This document shows positions 47,726-61,028 of a DNA stretch of 64,000 nucleotides, piece after piece. The stretch spans positions 170,276,332 to 170,340,331 of the forward strand of contig CM056998.1 of assembly GCA_029891345.1 (NCBI GenBank), given 5' to 3'. Under the pieces are notes generated by a model. The model was not told the origin of the DNA. It saw nothing but the letters and a program-made list of their open reading frames with translations, and made no database searches. A program made the translations under genes and the position numbers. This stretch comes from Dryococelus australis (Eukaryota > Arthropoda > Insecta > Phasmatodea > Phasmatidae). Every line of letters begins with the position of its first letter. The stretch's first letter is position 1.

Positions 47726-50249
47726 GCGATTGAAGAGGTGCATTCTTCTCTTATCTCCTGTGCTGGAGGCGTTTACATTCCTTATTTCATTGGTGGTAGG
47801 CTCTGGAGCCTGGAGCTGCTGCTGTCGAATGTGTATTACCCTCTAGTGGCGCACTCTGTAACTAGAGCAATTTTTGCTAGTGGGTGTTGAAGTGACAGCT
47901 TCTTGGCGAATCTGAGCAGACATGTCTGTAGTATCTTTGATGATGCCAATGTACACTATAGGCACGTCTCCTGTTCCAAGTACTGTTTGTTATTCTTGAC
48001 CTGCCCTGTTAGGAGTATTGCGCACCATTAAGGGGGAAAGTCGTGTAGTAGTGTGCATCGTAATCATGCGTCAATCTCCCCTCTTTTCCTGTTGTGTCAA
48101 AGAATCATCTTGGAGTGAAAAAAAAATTTCATGTTCGGGTGATATGAGTTAAGACCCCCTAGGCTGTAAGCAGTTTAGCTTGCAGCTCAGTGTCTGTTTT
48201 GTGCAATAGCTGCTCTGGAGGATGGTGTGCGGGGGCTTATCGCTCTCCTTTCGCTAGGCAGGCATCTGGTTATTCTCCGTGGTGTGACAGGGCTTCTCTG
48301 TCTCTCTCTGTTTTGTGTCTTCTTGCTTTCTCTTCGGTTCCCCTCGTGTACATTCAGAACGCACGTCTTCACCTCAACTGACTTGAGGTGTTCAACTTTC
48401 TCTGCAGGAAAAGAAGGCGGGGTTGGGGATGGATTCACTCGTGAACTAATTCTGTGGTTATACAGAACTAATTTTATGTTTAGAAAGCTAAATTATGAAG
48501 TGTCGGGTGGCCTTCATTTGCATTGACGTGCCACCTCGCATATTATAGCAGAGAGCTTGGTTACTTTAATATAATTATATTACATAGATTCCTGTACAAG
48601 AAAGAATTCATTTACAGGCTGGCATCAACTACGACACTTCTGTATGCAAATGTCCCACTCGTAAAAGAACTAGGGTATAGCTAACTGAAAGGTATTTACT
48701 GTGGCACCTAGTGAGAACTGTTAGTTAAAAGAGGCTTCGTCAGAGCCGATGTTTGTCGCATTGTAAATAAAATTTAATATGTGATTCTGTGTTGGAATTT
48801 CTTAGGAGTAGGCATTCCGTTACCTAAGATTATTCTTATCTGAGAACCTGAATTCAAAGCAAAATACAAGTGTGTCAGTTTTAAAAGTAATTTTTAACCA
48901 ACCTGTCCATTTGGGTGTGGATTGCCACCTACTAATACAAAAAAGTGAATACATTTTGAACATTAGAAATTTTACAATCTAACATTTGAAGGTACCTCTG
49001 CATAATACATAATAATTGTTTTCTCTACAACCCTTGTGATTTACTCATTTTTAAACTTTGTTAATATAGCTTCTAATTTAATGACAAATTAATTATTTAC
49101 ACTATTTGAACATCGTTAGAAATGGGAATTTCTTTTAAATAATGTTGCAGCCTGCTACGGGGCACTTTTGCTAAAGTCCATTTTCCATTCTAACACTAGC
49201 TATTTAGTATTTATCATAAATTTTTTACAGCTAACATAGAATACCTTTCTTGAAGTTGGCTTATGTGTATGGCCCTCTACGGCTCCTGTTAGGAAGCCCT
49301 TTAAATTAAGCATTCTTGTAATAACAATCTTATAATTGACACATAACATTTATTTACATTTACGACACAATCTATATATACAACACACTGCTAACACTTT
49401 CGGAATTTCTAACTTTATTGTGCAGGCCTCCACGACGTGCTTTAAGGATCATAATTTCTTCAATCCTCATCAGTGCTCTAAACTCAAAAATTCTTAATCT
49501 AATAAAATATATACAAATTGTAGTATGTACACAGAAGTTATTCGCTGTTCGGAACTTTGAATTTTAACTTTAACTGTATGTTGCTGCTTTCTACATCGCA
49601 CTTTAAGTAGAAAATAAAAAATTGTCCAGTCCCAACAAGTGTTTCGTACGTTTTCCTTTTGTACCCCGAAAATTACATTAATGGTTCAGCTTAATGGCAA
49701 TCTTTGGGTTTTGAAAACGCATGCCTAACCTTGTTTATCCTAAGTCTACTAGTAAAACACGTACATACTTATTGTTTACGCTTGGATAAATATACTATTT
49801 AAACTGACTTTTTACTAACCTTATTTCGATTACAGAACACTACTAAATGGCTTACTTACTAGCATGGTTACATTTGACACTAGAGGATATATATTAGTTA
49901 CACATACTATAATAAAGGCACGGGCCTGGTTAAATGTCTTTCCATAGAACTTCTTTGATGGTGGGTTTCACATGTCGAATGTCTCTATTATTTGTGCTTC
50001 TGCCATTTTTTTCTTCCGTTTCGACACTATAGGGTGGACTGCATAGGTTGTTTTCGTTCCATCACTTGGGTTATAAGCGTTCGGAAGTTGACACGTTTTC
50101 TCAGGCTTGTAGCTTGAACACAAGTTATCCCCTTCATTTGCTATGCAACAGTAAGTTTGACTGGTTAGCATTAATTCGCTGAAAAATGTTAGTTTGTGTT
50201 TATTGTTACATAATGGCACACATACAACCAGATAAAGATAAAGAAGTTC
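47726..50249. other. intronic repeat-derived DNA, no gene recognised
   Basis: The GC-richer part (47726-48540) has overlapping frames on both strands without motifs. From 48540 to 49960 it is AT-rich and CpG-poor. An open minus frame (49968-50219) is Lys/Asn-rich and unrecognised. Confidence 0.4.
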
Positions 50250-51025
50250 TTTAGTCTGTTAGCACTCGCTCACTGTTGTACTCGCTGCAGCATTTTTTAT
50301 GTGACCTCTTCTTTTGTGGTCGGCCCCTCTTCTTCAGTGGTTGGTGGGTTGGCACTGGCCACTTATACCTCGGGGTGTGCCTCCAAGGGGTTTCTCTGTA
50401 GTGTGCCGGCAAGCGAGGAATGAGGCTGGCACGTGCTGGCATTTCCCTCCTTCAGGCGTTGGAGGCTCCATCCTTCTCCCTGGTGTGGGGCCGGCACACA
50501 CCTGGGGATCGCTGGGGTTGCCTTCCTCGTGGAGAGGTGTCGTCTTTGGGATCACCTGGGGTCGAGGTTCTTCCGGTTCTCATCCCCCGTGATCAGATGG
50601 TGGTCCAGGTCTCGTTCTGCAGGGGCAGCTTCTGCCATGCTGACGACGACGTGCAGTGGCTGAATGGTGGTCTCGTTAGGGTAATCTGGGACCGTGGTGG
50701 TGGTGGTTTGTGGATGGGGTTTCTGCTGGGTGCCCCACCTCAATGTGTCTGGATCTGCTCTGCTCTCTGTGCTGGAAGTCTGGATCTGGTTCTTGCCCAG
50801 ATACCTTCAGGTATTGGACCGAGTTGGGCCATCAGGGGGAATATGCAGGAGATATGTTCTCCTCCCTCTTTGGCGTGGTGTGCTGGAGTTACATGTTCAA
50901 CGGAAGACATTATGATTGGGGGCGGAGGTATAGGGTGTACCTCAACCTGCACGATCATGGTATGCTGAGCCATCTCCTTCCGGGTCAGATGGCGGGACCG
51001 TTTATTTGGTTTTTGGCAGTTTACT
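50250..51025 (-). pseudogene. proline-rich reading frames, probably a repeat-element fossil
   Basis: On the minus strand, successive frames give proline-rich, low-complexity protein (VEVHPIPPPPIIM; then TPRYKWPVPTHQPLKKRGRP with a basic end). The strand and basic C-terminus recall the tail of a retroelement polyprotein, but no diagnostic domain is visible. The + strand frame at 50420-50968 is its antisense. Broken; family and age not determinable here. Confidence 0.4.
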
Positions 51026-51165
51026 AGTTTCGGAAATACTGTGAAGTGAAGTATTTATTTAATGATTCAGCTAATTATTTTGTATCAATCGTAGAGAAAC
51101 TTGTAGTAAGGATTGCAATAGAACAACATGTATCAGGAGTTGCAAATAGGAATTACGAACAGTAA

Positions 51166-52099
<934 letters not shown>

Positions 52100-52102
52100 T
52101 AA

Positions 52103-53642
52103 GTCAGTGTGCATTGTAAATAACATGTTTTGAAGGTGTATATTGTAAATAACGTATTTTGAAATGGTTATTAGAATGTTTTAAATGTATGTGGCCTAAA
52201 AATTTACCATTTCTACTCGTTTTGCAGTGTAAAAATAACACGAGTATTCTATGGAAAACGAACTTCTCCAAAAATATTTACGTCCCGAATGTGTTTAATA
52301 TTCGTATTATCATACGAACTACATATTTGTCAAGTTTTCTTTCGGTGAGGTTAAAACTTGATAGGTTATGTAATAATTTGAAGATCATATAATAATTTGA
52401 ATGCTTATTTCATACGAACAAATTTTCGACTCGTCCACTAAAACAATATGTAATTAAAGATGATACAGGCCATGTCCCAATTGACAAATTTCGCTATTTA
52501 GTTATTTTGTAAATATGTGATTTGGTAGGTATCAATTCGGACGCTGTCGACAGTCGCGTGTTTAGCAGTCGCGGCAACATATTATTACGTTAATAGTACA
52601 AAATATTTTTATCTAAGTTTAATGCTTAAAACAGACGTAACATTTTTCCAATCAGCGCTGGAATATTACGAATACGTTCATAAATAATAAAATAATAAAT
52701 TATGCAATAACGACTTTAAAATAAACTTTTATTTTCGGTGTGTGTGACTGTGTGCGTGCATGTGTGTGTACACACACACATATGTATATACACACAAAGC
52801 ACATGACTTACTTGCTTTTTAAAACATTGCTAGTGTATTTTATGTACTGTTATTCATTTTAAAAGTTTTTTTGTTTACCCATTTGCACATGAGTTTAAAA
52901 AAAAAAAACATGTTGTCATTTTGTATTAATGCTAACATCCATTAGATACAAAATACCAAGTTACCAAATACGTCATCAACTTTGTACACAAGCTCGGGTC
53001 ACGTGATCATTTTGTCAATAAAATCTGCCAATTCGGACATGGCCACAGTCTCATAAGAAGAGGTGCAGAAAATTGCTGTCTCGTGAAAGACATTAAACTG
53101 AAGTCTTTTCCAATCCACTGGCAATAAAAGAATGGAGGCCCAACTGTATGACTTTGCCATAACAAAAATAAGGTAGGTTGGAATGGTACCCTACAGTGAT
53201 CATGGCATTTGTTTAATCTCATTATTTTATTCATAGACAGAGCAGCTGTGGTGCAAGGATACATCGCAGCAGTGCTACGTTTCTAGCGCTGTCAAAATTT
53301 TATGTTCAATATTCTGAATGCGAGTACTAAATTTTTTTTTCTACTTGCCATTTGTGTTTACAACCGATATTTCATATTCATTGTACGTGTTTTGTGTGTA
53401 CACAATCTGTGAAAATGGCCAATGCAAAACAACAAACAGAATAATAATTTCATCTTGCCTCTGGTAGTGGAAGTATTGGTATTGTTTTTTATCTGGCGAT
53501 AAACACTTCCCCTATTTCCTCTATCTGACTAATCCATCCAGAATAAAATATAATGCTTGTTTTTCTAAATAAAAATACTAAGCTTTCTTAGTTCAAAAAT
53601 TGACATGCCTGATATGCTTTTTTAGTACCTATCATATTATAT

Positions 53643-53740
<98 letters not shown>

Positions 53741-53900
53741 AATTTTAACACTTGACAGGCCTACTGCTAAGTTATATAAATTTAAAATTTGTTTCCATCA
53801 TCTCTTGCATGTTTTTTCTTTGATTTTAAAAATTTATCATAAATTGGTTGAGAACAATGAAAATGTAGTTAACAAAAATTGGAATGCATTGTTAAATTTT
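52103..53900. other. intronic; repeat fragments, TA microsatellite
   Basis: AT-rich. A block at 53035-53105 is a reversed, diverged match to 40963-41030 (words GTCTTTCACGAGAC and GAGACTGT). A TA run fills 53636-53740. The open minus frame at 53007-53264 is unrecognised and probably repeat-derived. Confidence 0.5.
53636..53740. repeat. TA microsatellite
   Basis: About 50 TA units with small interruptions (ATTAT) at the left edge. Confidence 0.95.
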
Positions 53901-53909
53901 TTTTACTCA

Positions 53910-53992
53910 CGAGTATCGAGTATCGAAAGTATCGAGGGTTTCAAGCTGAAAACTGTATTGAGTATTGAAAACATGGTATCGTCCCACCCCTA
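53910..53992. mobile_element. hAT-like terminal end (solitary)
   Basis: Read on the minus strand the end is TAGGGGTGGGACGATACCAT, followed by repeated TCGATACT/CAATACTCAATA words. It closely resembles the ends of the element at 62217-63278. The partner end was not found nearby, so this is a fragment or the edge of a larger decayed element. Confidence 0.6.
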
Positions 53993-53997
53993 GGTAG

Positions 53998-54459
53998 AAT
54001 TATCAGCCTTCCCTGGTCAAACAGATAGCTAGCTTAACTTCTCAAGCTTATGTGCAAGCATTACGTCATCTGCAAGACCCTATAGAAGCTCTGGTACCGA
54101 GAGATCTCTTCACTGAAGACCGGACCGACAGAGTACCCTTGATGAATCGTCGAGCATCTGAACCAACCTTGTCAACTGCCAATACCCCAACACCCATAGT
54201 AGCTTATCTCCTACCAGCTGTATTGCGTCCCACACCTCCGCCTAAGCCACAGATCTCAGCTCACCAGTGCACCGCACCAGTATCTGTCACACCTTTCTCA
54301 AGCACCGCACCCACACCATCGCCCAATTATATCCAAGACAGTAGTGGCATCAAGATGCCTTATTGTACTGCCCACACCTCATTTTGTGCCCTGCCACAGA
54401 GCCACATGGCCAATTTGGTACAACAGGAACTAAACGAAACTGAACCCCAACCTACATAA
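53998..54459 (+). other. Pro/Thr-rich open frame, unidentified
   Basis: An open frame of about 150 codons without an early ATG reads SLVKQIASLTSQAYVQALRH, LVPRDLFTEDRTDRVPLMNR, then a low-complexity Pro/Thr/Ser/Ala region, ending ELNETEPQPT. A stop follows, but reading continues with KRLDQHLAKMPVCDLRRQYS. CCCCTAG just before could serve as an acceptor, but that sequence is also the hAT-like end. No family recognised. It may be part of a repeat-encoded protein; a domesticated exon is less likely. Confidence 0.35.
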
Positions 54460-54479
54460 AAGCGCCTGGATCAGCATCT

Positions 54480-55596
54480 AGCCAAAATGCCTGTATGTGA
54501 TCTGCGAAGACAGTATAGTGAGTATTTATTCCTGGTACGTCACTCATCATGGTAGAGAATAGGTCCTTACATTTTATCAGTTTATTCAAAATACACATGT
54601 CTATTGAAATAAATCAATATAAATCCTCAGATTTCCCCATATGAAGTTACTGAAAATGAACTTTGTGCTTATAATAAAAGTCACTATGTGTTCAAACAAA
54701 TTTTGGTGACAAGGGGAGGTTAAGTATATGTTTCTGGGCATATAATTTTATTCCCGAAGATGCTGCCCCTTGAGTTAAATAAATATTACGTTTTAAAATC
54801 ATGTTGATTTTATGCCAGATACAATGAAACGCCAACCTTACGGGGAAAATCAACCTTTAATCACAAAAGAAAACATCTTTGCAAATAATAATTTGTTAAA
54901 ATGTTTGGCAAAACATTTTCAGGCGAAACCATTTTTGATATACAAGTTATGATAGGTGCAACTATTTTGAGGTACGGATAATCTTGATAAATATTTCTAT
55001 GTTCACCACAAGCACTTTATTTGCTCTGCGGGTCGGTGTGTGAAGGCTAGCGGGTGCGGCTGAGAGAGAGAGAGAGAGAGAGAGAATAACAACTTCCCCT
55101 CTCGAAGGCATATAAGGGGTGGAAGGAAGATGCACGGCTGAGAGAGGCAGAAAGAGGAGGGGGAGAGAGGATGCTAGATCGCCACTGAGGTCACCACGCT
55201 GGTTGCTAGGTAACCACTTCACCTCTTGTCATGGGAGGTGTGTAAGAGGAAGTAGCAAGCCAGACTCGCAGTCGCACATCGGTCGTAGACGCAGAATGTT
55301 GTGAAGATAGACATTGTACCGCAGAGCAGTGATAAAACTGCGGCATGCGTGATGGATTTCACATCCAGCTACTAGACATTTGCATAAACAACCAGATTTG
55401 AAACGATTGCTACGGAAATCTTAGGTGACGGGACCTGAAATATACTTCGATCAACATACCATCTGATAACAACACAAGCGGTTAGCTTTATTAATTGTTT
55501 ATCTAGGAGTTTTGCCAGGGCCACTGAAAATTAGCTGTGGATACGGTTTATGGGTACATGCGATTTCGGTACAATGAGAGTCGACTGTAATCCTCT
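54480..55596. other. intronic; GA repeats, no gene recognised
   Basis: AT-rich until 55000, then a GA microsatellite (55063-55086) and GA-rich, CpG-containing DNA to 55330. No coding motif. Confidence 0.5.
55063..55086. repeat. GA microsatellite
   Basis: A pure GA run of about 12 units in a GA-rich neighbourhood. Confidence 0.9.
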
Positions 55597-56270
55597 GTTG
55601 AATAACCAGGCGAAGGCAACCTGGATACAAAGCTAAAGATTACGTGGGCAAATTAATCTGGTAAGAAAAGATCAATTAAAGTAGTAGATAAATAATCCTA
55701 GCAGATTGGGGGGGGGGGGGTGTTCTGAAGTAACCTAGACTGGGGAGTCAATTACCAGAAAGGCAATTGACTAGTATGTGGGCAGTGGGGGAGGTGGGTC
55801 CAGAAGGAACGTCATCATGACTATTACCTCGAGGATTTCTGGGTGTTAACCAGGATGGGGAGGTAGGCGAGAGTGATGTCAGCTTGACCCTCTGGATGGC
55901 AGTGTGTCTCAGGAACTATTGGAACTGTGGGGCTGCAGGTGAGGGGTGGTGGCAGCCGAAGGCCTGTTCAGCTCCTGGTGATGTCTGTTTACCAGCGCAA
56001 AGAGATTGATCCTGACCATAAGAGCGGTGGGTTCTCTAGGGCCTAGTTGCTTGCACGCCCTTAAGAAAGTCTCCGGTCTTTGCAAGCGTTGAAGGAGGGT
56101 TTGCGAACACTTAGCCCTGATGGCTACCTCCTGCCATTACAGCGGTGGAGGTGCAGATAATTGTCTTGAACCAGGTCTATGCTGGCCCTTTTATACTAAA
56201 TTCTGTAGCTTGTAGGGGCGAGGAAGGGCGAGGAGGAAGTTAACCTCGCTTCTCAGTTGTTGAGAATTCT
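55597..56270. repeat. 0.65-kb interspersed repeat, copy B
   Basis: The second, same-orientation copy of 47047-47725, including a poly-G run near 55707 and the TTTTATACTAAATTCTG edge (TATA-like on the minus strand). The copies diverge at the flanks, so they are separate insertions rather than a local tandem duplication. Confidence 0.7.
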
Positions 56271-56273
56271 TGC

Positions 56274-56305
56274 TAGTCACCAATCCCCTTGGTGACTAGC
56301 CAACC
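56274..56305. other. hairpin with 12-bp stem
   Basis: GCTAGTCACCAA, loop TCCCC, TTGGTGACTAGC. It lies at the right edge of repeat copy B and has no counterpart in copy A. Confidence 0.7.
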
Positions 56306-56602
56306 ACTCTAAGTTATATAACTCAGCCGAGACAACAAAATATTTAGAAAGAATGCAGGTCTGTGGGTCTGACCGTGAGCGAGAGAGAGGGTGGATGAGG
56401 GTAAAACCCAGCGAGCCAGTCAGAGGCGAGCAGCTGTGACACGTATACTTAGAGTCTGTACTGCATGAAAATCGACAAAGCCATTCTTGGTTGGTGGTAT
56501 TAAATAAACGTAGTCTGAAGGAGCGCCTATTTACTAGTATGCAAGTAGTTGATCGTTCTAAACTACATATATTTGAGCGCTAGTGTAAATGTTAATAACA
56601 TC
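56306..56602. other. intronic, no gene recognised
   Basis: Short stretch between the repeat and the DDE transposase relic; probably includes the element's untranslated left part. Confidence 0.4.
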
Positions 56603-58073
56603 ATGGCTTCGTGTAGTAAAAAGTCCCACTATTCATAGCGAAGGCAGCTAAATAATAGGAAACGTTATTTCATTTTTTGATGAAGAGAAGATATCTGGGA
56701 AACATACGTATCCAATTGAAAATGCAACAAAGCGAGCAGCAGCTGCAACAGGAAAATCTGAGGCAACAGTTTGTAAAATATGGAAGGAAATCAGTGTAGG
56801 AAAACAGGCAAAAAAAACTATGTACGTCTGGGAAGAAACTGAAGAGGAACGCCCAAAAAATTGTGTTAGATAATTTTGATTTGTGTGTTGTTCGATGTAC
56901 AATCCAAAATTTTTATCCTCATAGGAAAGAAGTTCCTACATTAAAGAAGGTACTTTTTGTACTATGAACAGAAATTAATTTCCACGGAATCAAGGAAACG
57001 TTGCAGCAAATCGTAAAGAAGATTGGCTTCCGGTTCAAGAAATGCAAAATCAAAGACTTGTATTAATGGAGAGAGCAGACATTGTTACATGGAGGGAATG
57101 GTATTTAAGGAGAATGAGAAAAAATGATAGTCTGGGGGAGAACAGGTTACCGGTGGTTTATGTTGACGAAATGTGAATTCATGCTGCGTACAGTCAGCAA
57201 ACGTTGGCAAGATCCGCACACACCAGGTGTGCTGAAGAACGACACGACAAGCCAAAGATGGATTACTGTGCATGCTGGTTCGGATGCGGGGTTTGTTCCT
57301 GGTGTGTATCTCATCGTTAAGTCTAAAATCAAAAGTGACGACTACCACAATGAGATGAATTTTGCAAATTTTTTCAAAATGGGTATCTGAAAAACTGTTA
57401 CCCAATCTATCCCGTAGATGCATAATTTAAATGGATAATGCATCGTATCACTCGGTGTAGACAAACATAGCCCCTACAATGACATCACATAAGGCAGAAA
57501 TACACGAGTGGCTCAAGTTAAATAACATTGTATATGAGGAAGAGACGACTAAAGCAGAACTACTCCACATCGTGAAATGTCAACGACCGGCTACGAAGTA
57601 TTGCATGGATGAACTTCTTAAAGAACATGGCCTTGAAGTAGTCAGGCTTCCTCCATATCACTGCTACTTAAATGCCACCAAATATATATATATGGAATAT
57701 TGCGAAGCCTCATGTGGCGAAGAGCAACGTATCGCAAACAGCTGACCAAATAAAGCCACTGACAGATGAAGCCATAAACATTATTTCTGAAAAAGATTGG
57801 AAATCAGCAGTGTTACATGTCAAGAGGGAAGAAGAGCGGTATTGGAATAACTATCATTGCATAGAAGAAGAAATGGAGAAGATTGTAATTAGTTTAGGTA
57901 GTGACAGTGACTGTGAAAGCGACAGTAGCCATGATATTGATAGCTTCAGTGACAGCAGTGTACATGGAAATGTAGCCGATGGTGAAATTTCAGGTATCGA
58001 AGAACTTGAGTATATAGACTTATGCATCTATTACCGGTGCTGCATAACTTTACAGCTCACATTATATCATTAA
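56603..58073 (+). pseudogene. IS630/Tc1/mariner-superfamily DDE transposase relic with acidic tail
   Basis: Starts MASCSKKSHYS, then a region with stops. The frame change at 57157-57170 gives VVYVDE (first catalytic Asp); then HTPGVLKNDTTSQRWITVHA and GSDAGFVPGVYLIVKSKIKS; MDNASYHSV at 57431 (second Asp); EIHEWLKLNNIVYEEETTKA; and LPPYHCYLNATKYIY, where the usual N-P-I-E is NATK, so the third acidic residue is lost. The C-terminal part reads TDEAINIISEKDWKSAVLHV and ends with a Ser/Asp/Glu-rich tail (GSDSDCESDSSHDIDSFSDS). This matches the arthropod transposase family with DETW...HAGS..GWV and LPPY.C.LNPIE motifs (family knowledge). Multiple stops and frame changes; inactive. The C-terminal frame is the best preserved. 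Confidence 0.8.
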
Positions 58074-58079
58074 GTTTTT

Positions 58080-60126
58080 CGGTAATTTGTGATTCCTTTC
58101 AAACAGTCCACATTTTTTCAGTGTACATTTATTGACACTGGTGGATGCTAGGAAACACACACCAATGTACCTTCCCGGGAGTCAGAATATACACACCACT
58201 TGTTTCGAGGTACGTAGTTATTAACATGACACTTTGCTAATGATTTGTAACTTTAACAGTTGTAACTGTATTATGTATGGAAACATGTTATTGGTATTAT
58301 GGGATATTTTTTAAATATTGATCTGTCAATTGTTTTAAATTATATGTACACTTACAGTAATGTGGGCATTGTATAATAGGACAAGCCATAAAGTGTGAGG
58401 AATGTGTGTAGTAAAAATAATTTGTTCATGGGTGATTTGCAACTATATTTAATTGTATATTCTTTTAACATTATTATGCCAAGCTAGATGGATGTTGTTA
58501 ATATGTAGATTTATGTACCGCATGTGCGGAACTAAGTGTGCTGGTTGAATTGTACCATGCCGGGGAGCTTTTACAGTTTGTTGTGTAGGCGCGTAAACAG
58601 CTTTCATCAATAAGAGATTCACAGAAACTACACTGCCCTTTGTGAGCGCTAATGTACTGTTGACGGTCCTCAGTAGGTTGTCCTGAGTGTACCACTCACC
58701 CCCTGGGCATGTCGCTCTGGAAGGGGTAGTGTGCATCTTCCCCTTACGGGCTGTTTTGTTGTCTTGGCCGACTAATACTTCGTCTACCGAACTTCTGGTG
58801 CCTGAGAAAGTATCTGCCTAGTTCTGTGGGTCTAACCCCTTGTGAACCCACACCCAAGGGTTGTAGTTGTCAGTCATAATTTAACCCAATGCTCTGTGTC
58901 CACTGCACTCCTGGTGCCGGGCACGACAGGAGCACAGGGTAGGGTACAACCTTGTCTGTCAACCTCAGTTTGAGGAAGTACACCTAGTTAGGGACGAACA
59001 TCACCTGCTTATAACTTCTCGGGGCTGGGAGCAGTCCCCTTCCTTAAGCCCTACTCCTATCGGAGTGGTCTTCAAAAGAGGGATAATACTGCAACTACTG
59101 CCTCTAAGTACAAACTGTAGCGTAACTCAAACCCAACTGCACTTACGCTTACACAGGAACAAGCTCAAGCTGCCCATCGCTTAGAGAAGTTTTCCTTTTC
59201 AGCTCCCGTAATATCCCTGTTTGAATTACCTGTCAAAACTTCAGATGACACTCACCCCACTATTTAAGTCTTTCAAAGGGCTGAGAAAGTCCCATTTGGT
59301 ATCTCTAACGCCTGAATATGGCGCAACCAGTCCGACAGCCCACCTAGTGCCACCAGCAATCACAGCTGCAGCCGACCTATCAGCGCAACAGGTCCCAGTG
59401 CCAGGACCAGCCAGTCACCACCAGTGTTGCAGCAGGGTGGTCAGCCTCCACAGATCACCAGATAGCCAGGTATAAAGGTGAAAGTAAGTCCAATCAGACT
59501 AAAGGTCGTATTCGTCGTCCCTGATTTTATCCCAAGCCGGAAGCCCACTCGGCCAATTCTTTATACCGGCAGGGCTCTAACATGTAATTAAGTTAGGTCA
59601 AGTCAAAGTAACTCAGTGTGTCTGTCCTCAAACCAAACAAAAACAGCCAGATCATGACGATCCACCATTAATCAAAGTGCTTCATACATTAATTTAGATC
59701 TTTTTGTATTATTATAGACAGTTTTCATTTTGAGAAATATAGGCTATATTTAATGCAATATATACAATTCAGTGCAAAAATAAGTAATGTTAAGTCTACC
59801 ACGTATAATATAGTACATAACCACCAACATTGCAGAATATGTTATTTGTTCAAAAATAATAAATTATGATATTTCAAATATTTTAAAATAAACTCGTTTA
59901 TAATAACAGTTGGTACTTAAGATGACAATATAATAGTCTACAATGTAAAGTAATGGGTGGAATGAAATAAACCAATATATTATTTATTATTTTGATTTTA
60001 TCAGCATAAAAAGAAAATAATATTTATCTCTATTTTTCCTTTGTGTGTGTTTTTTTGAAAACTTAGTTACTTTTTTAATATTTTGCCAACAGTTTGATAT
60101 ACATAAACTGTAAAAGAAATACATAG
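58080..60126. other. intronic; one GC-richer unclassified block
   Basis: 58080-58450 is AT-rich. 58450-59560 is a GC-richer, CpG-bearing block with overlapping frames on both strands, including a Pro/Ala/Gln-rich piece (ATSPTAHLVPPAITAAADLS) at about 59320-59400. It looks repeat-derived, but no domain is recognisable. 59580-60126 is very AT-rich. Confidence 0.4.
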
Positions 60127-60128
60127 TA

Positions 60129-60990
60129 CACTACTGGACAGAGAAATTGTACACTTCTAATGTGCCATCAAAACATTATGGAATCAAGCAATATCATTGT
60201 CTGTTCACAAATGGAGACATACCAACAGCATAATAGCACACAGCACAGGAGTTTGCTCACCTGTGCGGGTCATGCAAGTGGCCACTCAATGTAACGTGTA
60301 CTAATTATACAGTGCTCAAATACTGTCCTGTGGTAAATTCTTCCATCCTTCCTCCAAGTGAATGAGCTCAAACATTTGGTGTCCCAGCTGTTACGTACTT
60401 CGTCAGTTGGTGATAGATTTAGCAATCTTGCTGACTGAAGTATAGTGTCCATACTTTGTAGAGCATGTTGCATGATAGACACTGTATATGAACACACATT
60501 ACACTCCAGAATGCCATCAGTATTATACCATACAAATGGTAGAAGATGGGGGAACATCATCTTTAGTAACATATTGGTGGCTTGACAGTGTGAGTAGCAC
60601 AAACACAAGACTTGTTTGTGGGTTGTAACTAATAGCAGCCGTAACTGTAACTCTAGGTGTATGCATCTAATGCTGACCTTTGCAGATCCAAGTCTGGATG
60701 CGACTATCATGAGCACCCAGAGTGAAGTTTGATTTGTCAGAAAAGATGATGTAGTAGGTCAATTTATTTTGATACCCGCTCCTGACATACATTGCAAACA
60801 TGCTGTGTAATGGTGTGGAGTTAAAGGTAGTTGGTGTAGAGGATGCCATGACTGTAGTCCATCCCTATTTAATCACCTTTGAATAGTCTTCTGGGACACC
60901 TTGGCATGTTTCAGTGATGTAATGCAGATATTATGTGCACACCTCCTGAGGTGTACATAGTATTTTTTATGAATTGACTTCATTACAGTA
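60129..60990 (-). pseudogene. Tc1-like element relic, minus strand
   Basis: The 3' end of the element (left side here) is CACTACTGGACAGAGAAATT after TA at 60127-60128, which resembles a common insect Tc1 end (CACTACTGGCCATTAAAATT, from memory). The minus strand then gives IIFSDKSNFTLGAHDSRIQT at about 60680-60760, keeping the first catalytic Asp, and scattered later pieces in several frames. Adjacent upstream sequence encodes the pre-catalytic stretch. The other end was not found. Stops and frame changes are numerous. Confidence 0.7.
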
Positions 60991-61028
60991 TTTCTTTATA
61001 AAGATCTTTCTACAGATATAATTATAAC

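Noticed and set aside
50420-50968. 182-codon + strand open frame
   Set aside because: Antisense to a proline-rich minus-strand repeat frame; low complexity and no domain.
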